Below the pieces are notes generated by a model. It did not search any database and was not told the origin of the DNA. It saw nothing but the letters and a program-made list of their open reading frames with translations. A DNA stretch of 64,000 nt from Azolla caroliniana (taxonomy: Eukaryota > Polypodiophyta), in assembly GCA_043228905.1 (NCBI GenBank), contig JBHGNT010000004.1:21142001-21206000 (forward strand). The letters are read 5' to 3'. Below are positions 47,623 through 58,186 of the stretch, in pieces; position 1 is the stretch's first letter, and each line of letters starts with the position of its first letter. The position numbers and the translations under genes are program-made.

Positions 47623-47632
47623 AGGGGGAGTT

Positions 47633-48306
47633 TGTTGGGATTTCGGTCCCTCCGGATGGGATGTCCGGAGATGAATGACGGCAAGCCCGGTTGCGGTTAC
47701 GGAGCCGGATGACGAATGTACCCGGAGAGAGATTCGGATGACGGCAAGCCCGGTTCCGGTTACGGAGCCGGATGATGAAGACCTTGGCTACGGAGCCGGA
47801 TGCTGAAGACCCCGGTAACGGAGCCGGATGACGAATGTACCCGGAGAGAGATCCGGATGCGGGGACATATTTGTGAATATGTTTTGCCAAGAGCCCTTGA
47901 GGCTATATTTGTAAATAGCCCGAAAGTCATATGTGTATAAATATGACTTAGGGCAATCAGTTTAAATGTTGTTGTTGCTCATTTTATGTTTTCAGCCGAG
48001 AGAGCGAAGTGAGAGCAGTCGAGAGAGAGAGAGAGAGAGAAAGGAAGAGGTCGACGCCTCTGTGTATTACCGCCGCCTGTGGCGAAGACAGTGAGCTCAA
48101 GGTTGTTGCCTTGTAGCTTCACCATTGTACATCTCAGTGTATAGTGATAGTTGGAGTTTGAGGACTCCCGTGGTTTTTCCCATTTAGGGTTTTCCACGTA
48201 AAATTCCAGTGTACCTTTTCTCTCTACTGTCCTCGTGCACTTTGTATTTCCCAATTTCTGTGAGTTGATCCTATTCCTCGGTTGTGGCCGAGCACTGTTT
48301 TTAACA
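47633..48306 (+). repeat. 3' LTR of C3
   Basis: 674 bp, preceded by AAGGGGGAGTT. Nearly identical to 42836-43517. Confidence 0.95.
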
Positions 48307-50280
48307 GGTCTGACGGTTCCTAGGGGCATGTGCCTTCTACCACATCTGGATTCCCCACTATGCGCATATTGTCAAGCTGATCTACGGCTTATTGAAAAGG
48401 GGCGGAGGTTTGAATGGGGCGAAAAGCACTTAGAGGCTATGAGGAGGCTGAAGGGGATGCTAACGGCGGCATCAACTCTCCGAAAGGTATTCTACAAGGA
48501 GTCCCTGATGTACGTGACGGTCGACACAAGTCCGACTGAGATCAAGTGGGTGATCAACCACGAGGATGAAGGCGAAATGAGATTCGCCATCTGGTTCGGA
48601 GTTAAGGTACTAAGCGAGCGACAATGAGGATACGCCGAAGTTAAGCGAGAAATGTGGGGTATCGTTTCGGCGGTAAAGGCCGACAAGGACTACTTAATTG
48701 GGACGGAGATGATTATCGACATATGTTGTCTCCCGATTCTCGGGATGATATCTGGATGTGCGACTCTGGATATGGCGATGCTCAAATGGATCGCATACAT
48801 CTAGTTCTGGAACCCGAAAATCCGACACATTTCCGGGAAAGACAATGCCATGGCCGATATGCTATCACGATCATGATACAAAGGAGAAGAAGACATGGTA
48901 TCGGAGGACGAGGAAGTCAAAGTCGATTTTTTCGAGTCAATTCAACTATCGGCGAACAAACAGAGCACTCCGACCCTACATGAGTTCAACGAGAACAACT
49001 ACGACGGGGAGTGGCTCTTGATCGGAAGGTTCCTAAGCACAATGGCAATGGACGTAACATAGATGGAGGAAGAGGCCGACCATATTTGGAAGAAGGCGTA
49101 CAAGTACTTCCTACGAAACGGGGTAATTTGGCGGCATCCAAAGAAACGAAACAATACACCACTTCGGGTGGTGACACGAAAGGAAGACTAGTCGGTTCTA
49201 CTAGACGAGTTTCACGAGAGACCCTGTGTTGGACATCAAGGAACATGGGCCACATTCGAGAAGCTCAAGGAGAGGTACTGGTGGCCAGGAATGTACAACG
49301 ACGTGCAACACTTTGTGACAACATGCGAGAGCTGTCAAGTACATTCGAGGATCCGAGCCCGTGACGAGGTGCATCCGACCTACATGCCAACAATTCACTT
49401 CAAGTGGATGGTTGACTTGGTGATGATGTCGATGGGTGTAGGTTAGATGAGGTACCTGGTACTGGCGAGGGAAGACCTGACAAACCAAGTGGAAGGATGA
49501 GCCTTGACGAACAAAACGACTGCAATTGTGTGCCGGTTCTTGATAGAGGATGTGATCTGCTAGTACGGGTGTGTGGGAACAATTAGTACGGGTGTGTGGG
49601 AACAATAGTGGCAGACCAAGGGGAGTTGGACACACAAGAAGCTACAGAGTTGTTTGACTGACTAGGTGTCAAGCTCTCCCTCACAACGACATACAATCCA
49701 AAGGCGAACGGGAAGGTCGAGCATGGGCATGGCCCGATTGTGAAGGCGATTGTTCGAGCATGTGACAGATGGGTTGAGAATTGGCCGCGACTCCTGCCAT
49801 ATGCTTTATGGGCCGACCGAACTACACACAATTCGGTGACATGGTACATGTCGGCCAAGCTTATGTTTGGGTAGAAGCCGATCATGTCAGTGGAGCGGAC
49901 GATTACATCGTGGATGGCAGTCGACTGGGCGGACGAGATGAGTCGAGAAGAGTTACTAGTCGCGCGAATCCGACAGCTTGAGAGGCAGGCGACCAGAGGA
50001 CGTGGAGCGAGCGAAGGAAAGGGCGAAGGAAGCGTGGATGAATAACAAGGAACGGTTTGACCGATTACACCGATTACAGCCGAGGAAGATAGAGGAAGGC
50101 AACTTGGTGATGGTCTACAACAGTAACCTTGACAACCAGCACTAATCGACTGGTAAGTTCGCGGGATGGTGATTCGGGCCGTATGTGGTAACGAGTGCCA
50201 ACGACGATGCTACACACCACCTTGCAGAGCTTGACGGGATGAGAATCAAGGTCTAGCGGATCAAGGTCTTCAAGAAGCGA
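48307..50280 (+). pseudogene. gypsy pol of E: RT end, RNase H, integrase
   Basis: Resumes at RFLGACAFYHIWIPHYAH. RNase H has VTVDTSPTEIKWV, EMWGIVSAVKADKDY and HISGKDNAMADMLSRS. Integrase has the zinc finger (HQGTWATFEK, CESCQVHS), DLVMMSMGVG, a VADQGE-like block and NPKANGKVEHGH. It ends near 50280 with decayed GPY text. Stops throughout; a GTACGGGTGTGTGGGAACAA unit is duplicated at 49563-49605. Confidence 0.85.
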
Positions 50281-50326
50281 TGTAAAGAATCAAGAGATGG
50301 ATTCTTGTGAAGCGGAATAGGTGTGA

Positions 50327-50366
<40 letters not shown>

Positions 50367-50680
50367 AAATAGAGAGAGAGAGAGAGGCACAGAGCATTCG
50401 CAAGGTTGAGTATATTAACAAAGGAGAAAGACACAACAAGATACAAGGTGGGAGGAGGGTGCTTTATATAGTCACCCTCTCTCTTCATTAACTACAAGAC
50501 TCATGGAGCATGGGGAATGTGAAAGCTCATAAGTTATGTGTCATAGAATATGATTCTATGACTCATACTAAATGCTAGAATACAAAGAGGTGACATAATG
50601 GTGACTCTTGACCGTTGGAGTGTCTATTCACTCTCAAGGTGAGTTCACACACTAGACCAAGTTGAGCTTGATTCTCAACA
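50281..50680 (-). repeat. solo LTR S1
   Basis: Exactly 400 bp, TG...CA ends, inner inverted ends GAATCAAG and CTTGATTC, flanked by a perfect AGCGA duplication (50276-50280, 50681-50685). A reversed TATA box (TATATAAAG on the minus strand, about 50462-50470) suggests minus orientation. It contains (TG)n (50331-50363) and (GA)n. No internal region, so probably the product of LTR-LTR recombination. Confidence 0.85.
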
Positions 50681-50861
50681 AGCGACAAGAGGCAGACCCC
50701 GATCCAGAGGTGGAGGAGGAGGGCACTAACAAGTGCGGGTAGCCGGATGAGGACCAGATTGACGATGGGTCGGAGGAAGATAAGTAAGGATTGATCCGAA
50801 ATTCTCCACTACTTCACTAGACTAGCACATGTTGGAGGATGTGTGGTTTGGAGGGGGTGGA

Positions 50862-51794
50862 TGTCGTGGAGGATTCCATCCACTAAGGGAAAACGTCGTC
50901 GGATGCGTGTGAACAAGGGTGTGCATGTATGCATGTGAACTTGGTCTAATGTACAAAAAGAATGTAAATATAAAGGATTAATAAGTATGAGAAAGGAATA
51001 CTTTAATGGGTACTTTATGATCCCACAAAAAGAGGGGAATAAAGGTGAGTGATGGGAGGAAATCATGGGGAGATCTCTGGCAGAAGCGGTTGTCTTTATT
51101 ACTGATGTAACAACCTCTCCTTGTGCTATAAAAGGAGGGGACGGAGACTGAGTGAGGGATCCATTGTTTTGGAGGGGAAGGTGTTGTCGATTTGTGCTCT
51201 CGAGTTTGAGTTTTCTACATTGTGCACTAGGGTGAGGCCTCTGCTCGCATAGGAAGCTCGTGTGTTCCCGACTAGAGGCTCATCAGTGTGTGTGTGTGTG
51301 TGTGCGCGCGTGTTGAGCTTGAAGCTTTGCTGGCTAGTCGAAGGCCATCTGTTACATGACCATACTTTATCCACGTTTATAGAATACTACGGTACATTCT
51401 CACCACGGGATATTATTTGGTCATGCACATAACACCATCGCATTGTAATTCTTTCTGTCTTAATTCAATATTAGTATTGTTGTATCCTCTCTCTCTCTCT
51501 GCTTTGTGTTAATGTTCGTGTCTCTATTTTCTGTGTCCGGGAAGTTGTCGCTTCTCCCCTCCTTTGTTCCGCGTTTACCCACTGTGTAGGAGAGCCCGTG
51601 TACTCATTTTTCCGAAATCCGGCGACAGGGTCGGTTCGGATACAAGTCCTACATGCCCATGTGATCAGTGGAGAACTCCGACAAACGAGTTGAATAGTTG
51701 TTGCAAGCTTAGTAGCCTCTCTTCCTCCGACTCCCTAGTCTAAGACCCACGTGGTCCCGCATGATCCAACACGTACACGTGGATATCCGCAACA
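50862..51794 (+). repeat. 3' LTR of E
   Basis: 933 bp. Preceded by the polypurine tract GGAGGGGGTGGA, begins TGTCGTGGAGGATTCC and ends GGATATCCGCAACA. TATAAAAG at 51127-51134. Its first ~205 bp match the left arm at 40358 at roughly 95 percent. Confidence 0.9.
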
Positions 51795-52500
51795 CCGTTG
51801 TACTCTACAAATACTACAATCGTGAGAACTTTGCAAATTCAAGGTTGTAGCATCAACAAATTGCCAATCCACAATTTGCTCCTCTAACCAAGGCCATCAC
51901 AGTCCTTTTATATTTAGAGCATTACTAGTAAGAAAACTACTAAAAGGAGCCAATGGACATCCCTATGTCATTACTAGCTCTCCAACTACTAATACCCTAC
52001 TAGTAGCTTAGTTGTAAAGAGCTGAGTTGATTGTTAACCATTGATTAGGAAAACCTAACTTTTCCATGGTGCCCCTCAAAAAAGACAAATCTACCATATC
52101 ATAAGTTTATTCAAAATCCAACAACAAGATAACTAAATCCTCTTTCCTTTCTTATGAAAGTGCAACGGCTTCCCTAAATAAGAAAATGGTATCCAATATA
52201 CTCCTATCTTGTAAGAACCATGTTTGGGTGTTATGAATTATGTATGTTAAAAAAGGTTGCAATCTCATACCGGTCAACAACTTATCGTATATTTATAAAT
52301 AGTATTCAATATAGTAATAGGTCGCCACTTCCTAATATCAACCACTACCACTTCCAACTCAGGAATAAGATATAACTTTTGTCCATTTACATGTCATAAA
52401 TCCAATATCAAACACCTCTTAGAATGCAAAAGTAATGTCATTCCCAATAAACTCCCAATCATTTTGGAAAAAATCTATTGAAAGATTATCAGTACTAAGG
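51795..52500 (-). pseudogene. LINE reverse transcriptase, core part
   Basis: Minus reading: FFQNDWEFIG, KWRPITILNTIYK, QDRSILDTIFLF, KEDLVILLLDFE.TYDMVD, GCPLAPF and QFVDATTLNLQS, the RT palm motifs of L1-type elements. The usual ADD catalytic block reads VDA. Several stops. Continues at 40357 across E. Confidence 0.85.
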
Positions 52501-52539
52501 CATAAATGTGTGTCAATTGCATCCAAAGCATCCTAATCA

Positions 52540-52880
52540 CTTGGCCAATTGGCACACACGTATGTTACCTCATCTTTGGGAAGTGTATGGTCAATGACTT
52601 GATGTTTGAGACGCAACATTTGTACGTTTTTGAGCATGTTCACGAACTTTATCTCCTAGCTTCATTTTCATTGTTAGGACTTCGCTTTTGAGTCGGAGGA
52701 CGTTAGCCACAGTGCTTGATTCATTCAACTTCATCCATGTATCCCATGCCTCCTTAGCTGTTTTGGTGTGTCTTTATCTCATCAGCTTGTCCATCCCCAA
52801 TGTTTGCTCACCAATAGTGTCCCAGAGATGTCTCCGAGGTACTACCGTGTAGTTGGGTCTGCATGGTGGAAATCTTTACG
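52540..52880 (-). pseudogene. copia gag fragment, unrelated to C2/C3
   Basis: Minus reading gives TAKEAWDTWMKLNESSTVAN, then LKSEVLTMKMKLGDKVREH, typical of copia gag. Stops and a shift follow. No LTR is seen with it. Confidence 0.65.
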
Positions 52881-53128
52881 CTTGTAGAGCGCAACGTGTT
52901 TTCCCAAGTGACAGAGGTACTTATGGCAATGCCCCTGGGTAAGTGTTCCCGAGTGTGTGGGTCCTGACTCCTTAACGGGAATTTTGGGCCCCCTAGGGGT
53001 TCTCCAACACTCTTGGGGGGGTTTCTCCGGCACTCTTTTTTACTACTCACTCCCTTGTAATTATTTAGCGTTTTAACTCGCACTTCAGTATTTGTTATAT
53101 GTATACATACATATTGAAGCCGCCTCCT

Positions 53129-53136
53129 TATAAAAT
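53129..53136 (+). promoter_or_regulatory. probable UFD1 TATA box
   Basis: TATAAAAT at 53129-53136, followed by a pyrimidine-rich stretch (CTCTCTATCTGTCTCTCC) typical of a plant start region. The link to UFD1, 4 kb away, is inferred from orientation and the lack of any other gene between. Confidence 0.45.
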
Positions 53137-53159
53137 ATAATTCCATCTCTCTATCTGTC

Positions 53160-53246
53160 TCTCCTTCCCTTAAGAAGTCTCTGCATTCATTCATTCTTAG
53201 GGTTTTCTCCACCCCCCCGGCCCAGGCTCACGGCTATCCGACTCAC
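53160..53246 (+). other. probable UFD1 non-coding first exon (5' UTR)
   Basis: A CT-rich leader ends at CTCAC, followed by a good donor GTAAGC (53247) and then the T/C-rich text usual in plant leader introns. The start is taken about 30 bp after the TATA box. No ATG-led frame of note. Confidence 0.45.
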
Positions 53247-56200
53247 GTAAGCATTCTCTTCTTCTTCTTCTTCGTCTTCTTCGTTTTATATTTCTTCACG
53301 TCTGTTTGATGTTTGATTCTGCGTTTATCAAAGAAATCACTGTTCTCCTCTCTTTCTGTGTACGTGGAAAAAGGGCTCTTTGTTCTTTTCTCATACTACG
53401 GTATGAAAGAGAACACTAATCTTTCAATCGTTGATTGAACAATCAATTTTTTCTCTTTCTTTTTGTTCATCTCCAATATTTGAGATAAGCTATAAAACCT
53501 AAAGAAGGGAGGAGTTTTTTAACCCCCCCCCCCCCCCCCCCCCCCCTTATCAACATTATGTTGTATTCAAATGTACTGTGTTGATCTGTTTCCAAGTTTA
53601 TGTCAGAATGATGATGAAGCCGAGACTATACAAGTCCATTATGATAATTTCACACCTGCAAATTTTGTAGGGAGAAATATCCTTCTGAAGTTTTCAACTT
53701 GAAATGCATTTGACGTGAAATGTATTAATGCATCAAACAATTAAACAAATGATGTAACACGATCATTATGGTAAGGAGTGTCAGATCCTGCACGTATTGT
53801 TAGAAGGTGATGCGAGGGAAACAATTCCTACTAATAAAGTTTTAGTGCAATAAACCTATAATGCTGATATTGATTTGGTAGTTTTCCTTTGCTAAAAGAA
53901 AACCACCTATTCAATGGAAACGGGTTTTTTTTGCCCTTCCATATTGTTCAGCTTTAATCAATTCCCAACTTTTGCAAATATAAGAGTTCTTTTTATAATC
54001 TGGCATCGTAAGGTTTCGGTTGGACTAACTGTTGCTGGTGTTTTCATTTGTTTTTTGTTTTATTCTCTAAATTCTGAAGCGTTAATTTAAGTCTGTGGTT
54101 TTGTTAGTATTTTGGCTCTGGACTTTTGTGCTCGGATCATGCTAATAGATGTCATTGGCATTCCGAAAAGTCTGCAATAAGTTATCTATGCACTGTCTGA
54201 AGAGTGCTTATACAAGTCTGTTCTACTAAGGAGCTGGCAGTGATAACGGTTAACATGATTAGAGTGAATTGAATAGAGAGTTTGGGTAGACTAGGAGTAC
54301 GTGCAAAAAATTGAATGTTTTATTTATGATAGGTAGGTTACTTAACATAGGCCATGGAATTATGTGCACGTGAAGTTCAAGATGGCTCTTTATATCTCCA
54401 TTTTGTGGCCCTTATACCATTAAGGCTGCTAAAAATTACAAAAGGATTCATAAACTTTGCATCAACAATAAAATGAATGTTTACATTTTTACCACATGCA
54501 TATCTTAGCATGAGAATCACAAGGGCTATCTATTTCTTGCCCTACTCAGATATATTACCAAAATGTACATATGCTTTTTATTGTAAAAACTCATCCGATT
54601 GTCATCAGTTCTACTTTTAAGATGACTTAGTTTTCAACAAATGTTTTCTGCGCTGCTGTCTCTATGTTGGAAATTTATGCGACTTGGGTTTGAGGTCTGT
54701 TTCTAGGGCCTGGAACGTCTATCCTTGCCCACTTAATGATAAACAGTGGGCAACCTGCTGTATTTCTCTTTTCTTGCTAGTATCTATTTATGAGACTCAA
54801 ACGACAGTCAAACTCACATTATTTTCATTCATCTTGTGAAGGTGATTTCTTACGAATTTAGTGCATAAAGTCTATGCATATCTTTAACAATTTTTATAAT
54901 GAGTGTAATGGTCGTGGAGTAAAAGAGATAAGAAATTGTGCAAAACAATTTTTTGAATTAAATACACAAACAATACATAATTTCTAGACTAGGTTTGCAC
55001 GTATGGTATTTAATAAATAACAAAAGAGAATGAGAGGAAGTTGATTGCTGCTTATCTATGTATTTATGTTGCAGGAAACTGCTCCCTTGCTCAAAATGCT
55101 GTTTCTGCATTTTTTGTTAAGACCCAAGGTACTAACTGCACATTTCCTAAATGTGTCATCTCACATACTTGATACTCTCTCCCAGCTGGGCACTGTGTTT
55201 GGCCCCTATTGCCACAAACACACCAACAATGTCGTTGAAGTTCTGGAATGAGCATCTTTGACATGGCTCAGCTTCGCTCCACTGTTGAAAAGCTAGTGAT
55301 TCTCCAGTGACTCTAAGCTTGAGCACCTAACTGACTGGCTTTTGGACCTGGCACTATCTACACTCCGCACTATTCACAACTTCAATATGTCTTGCTCATC
55401 TGAATGTGTAGCCTTCTTGGTGATTCTGAACCAGAGGCTACAGAATCTTGGCCTTTGACCTTGGCTTCCTTGACTCTGTCTCATTGTTTACCACACTTGT
55501 GCCACGTTCTTTTGTAAGGCTTCTTTGGTTCTCCATCCTCCTCCTTACTGACTTGATGGAGAATGTGAAATCTGTTTTTGATTGATTTCAGATTCTGATC
55601 TACAACTCTTACTCTTGAAGTACCACTAAGAAATCCTCAAAGGAGAGTAAGGGATTGCGTACTTACTAGTGGTCAGTTTTTGGATCAGGCCATCAAAGCT
55701 TCCATGGCAACTCTTCCCCAAACTTCACTGTTACTACCCTGGCTATCTAGTCCTATCTGCTTTCTCCATTCCCATCATTCTGCCACTCTGGACATGGGCC
55801 AAAATCAGCATCAACACCAATTTGGTTATGACCATCACAATTGTGCAAATCGTCCTCATATTCTACATTCTCTATGTCTATACATCTGATGCATTGGGGG
55901 ATTGGGACTATTGATTTCAATGGATCTCAAAGTTTCCACAGTCTCCAATATGACTCTGAGCTTGGAGTCGAGAAACTCACAAAAATCCAAAACGATGGTT
56001 ATCTTGGAATTCCACAATGTAGGTTGTTCTATTGAGTTTGCCCTCCAAGAGCACTAGCAAGTTAGTCCTGTGACTAACTGGTGGGTGCACTTCACTTGTT
56101 GACACCATCTACTTTTGTTTTCAGAGCACTTTCAATCCTTAACATAAATGTCACTACCTCAACTTGATTCTCTCTTCCTATGCTTGTCATTGTACATGCA

Positions 56201-57229
56201 TGTAAAACTTCTAAAGCTATGATACCATTTTGAACCTGCATGGAAATATGTGAACGATATAGATTAACTAGCAGAGACAAGAAAGAACAATGCGTAGAAT
56301 CCATATATTGCAGAGTTCCTGAGACAAAGCTTACAATAGAACCAGGCCGTCAAGTGCACATACGCAAGCAAATGTAGATCCAACAATGGCTTAAAGTACA
56401 ACATCTTAGGAAAGGACAACATCTTAGTTTCCACAACTTAAGGATGCCTTTGTAGATAGTCTTATTGACCCTAATGACTGTGTTTGTGTATTGCATTATC
56501 TCCTTGATCATCTACTCCTGTTTATCATATCTAGAGGATGTGTCATCACTTATTTTGACAGTTAGACCATACTCATTTCTGTCAAGCATAAATCCTTTGA
56601 TTAATTTTTGGAGAAGGAAGGGTTCCATAGTGTTATGTTTTTGAATAAATTGGCATGAGCTTAATCAGGCAAACGAATCTATCAAATCAAAGTTTATGCT
56701 ACGTTTATAAGTAGATATACTCGTATAATGAGCATGGGGGATGTTTAGTGAAGTTTTTTTAGATTTTGATTATTTTGAAGAAGCTATATTGGAAGATGAG
56801 TTAAATGTATCAAAGGAATGAAGTGATCGAGTTGAGCGAAAGGCCCGAATTAATGTAGATTTTTTTTGGAAGGTATATGGGGAAAAGAACTTTATTGACG
56901 AAATGAGGGGAGTAGGTGAGTTGTGAGTTGAGCGGGACCCATGGAAGTGACTCTAGTTCTTTTAAATTATTATCAACTTATTATTGCTCAACCAATCTTC
57001 AGGTTTGATGTCTGGTTGATTTTACCATGTTTGTGGGCCAGACCTGCCTGCTTCTGTTTTGTTCCTTGGTGAATTTTTTTGTAAACAATTCACGAAGGCA
57101 CCACTCATTGGCCTCTTCCGTTGTCCAAGGCTCCACACTAGAGTATTTGATAGATTGATGTATCGTTAGAAGTTGATGTTATTTTATTTGTTTTTGGTTT
57201 AAAACAGATTTCCAAAGTAGCTGTTGCAG
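53247..57229 (+). other. probable UFD1 leader intron and unassigned DNA
   Basis: About 4 kb without a gene I can recognise. It holds a run of 24 C (53523-53546), generally AT-rich text, a block at about 55.07-56.2 kb of different texture with short open frames of no clear kin, and a copia-like primer motif at 56216. A candidate acceptor, TGTTGCAG, ends at 57229. Others (57206) are possible. Confidence 0.4.
56216..56227 (-). other. copia-type primer-site relic
   Basis: On the minus strand TGGTATCATAGC, a common variant of the initiator-Met primer site. LTR-like text may begin just to its right (TGAACCTGCATGG). No matching second LTR was found, so this is a tentative relic of a minus-strand copia element. 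Confidence 0.4.
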
Positions 57230-57274
57230 TTTGATTGCCATATACTTTGGAGGTGTATCATCAAGATAGAAAAG

Positions 57275-58130
57275 ATGGCAAACTTTAATAATGTTCCTGA
57301 TCCATTTGCCATGGTAATCATTAAAAGTTTATAGTGATATTTTTGGCCAATTGTTATGCAGCTGCATATGTATGCTATTAATGGATATGCCTTTAAATCT
57401 GCAAATCATAATACATGGTGCGTAAAGGGCATTTCCCGTTATGTACATGCATTAATCTACAGTTTCTTTTTTGTAGTTTTATGGAGGATATGGTTACTCT
57501 GGTGGTACATTCGAGCAGAATTATCGGTGCTACCCAGCAACTTTTATAGATAAAGTATGTTATTTGTATACGTAGCTTCTCTTCCATCCCTGAAATGCTG
57601 AAAAAACTGACTTTTTTTGGCAGCCCCAATTGGAGAATGGTGACAAAGGTATTATTGGTTCTGTGTTTGTCAAAGAGTCAATAGTTTTCCGATATGCCCA
57701 TTATTTGACTTTCTTTCTTCATCTTTGCAGTCATCATGCCTCCATCAGCACTTGATCGCCTAGGTATGTAACTTCACCAGCACATTGTAATTTTGTAGTC
57801 AACCATGCACAGTATATAAGAAGTGTTATGGAACCATTTTGATAAATTAACATATAAAAGTATGTATATCCATATAATAGATGTAGAAAACTAGTGTACA
57901 TTGTATCAATCACATTTACTTTAATGTGTTAAATCTGTAGAAAAGTAGTTCATATGCAATTTTTATTAGGTATCACAACTGAAGTGTTGTCCTTTCTACA
58001 GCATCATTGCGAATAGATTATCCAATGCTATTTCAATTGCATAGTGGCACAACGCATCGGACGTCTCATTGCGGAGTTCTGGAGTTCATAGCTGAGGAAG
58101 GAATGATATACATGCCTTATTGGGTACATA

Positions 58131-58186
<56 letters not shown>

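Larger units (their letters stand above)
42836..48306 (+). mobile_element. Ty1/copia element C3, structurally complete
   Basis: 5,471 bp, LTRs of 682 and 674 bp, primer site, 1,357-codon frame and polypurine tract, all as in C2. I see four substitutions between the LTRs, all transitions, plus a shorter GA run in the 3' copy. The flanks GTTCA (left) and GGTCT (right) do not match, and about 290 bp of the host element E are missing at the junction. Confidence 0.95.
40358..51794 (+). mobile_element. gypsy element E, degenerate, inserted in the LINE
   Basis: Flanked by a perfect 4-bp CCGT duplication (40354-40357 and 51795-51798). Left end is about 205 bp of 5' LTR joined to an inverted LTR piece. 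Then come protease (partly duplicated), RT, RNase H and integrase, a variant polypurine tract and a 933-bp 3' LTR. Gag, the rest of the 5' LTR and the primer site are gone. Copia C3 and solo LTR S1 sit inside. Many stops in every domain. Confidence 0.85.

Noticed and set aside
55045-56040. Short plus-strand frames, one with hydrophobic stretches
   Set aside because: No start context, no kin recognised, and the frames overlap. They lie in what is probably the leader intron.
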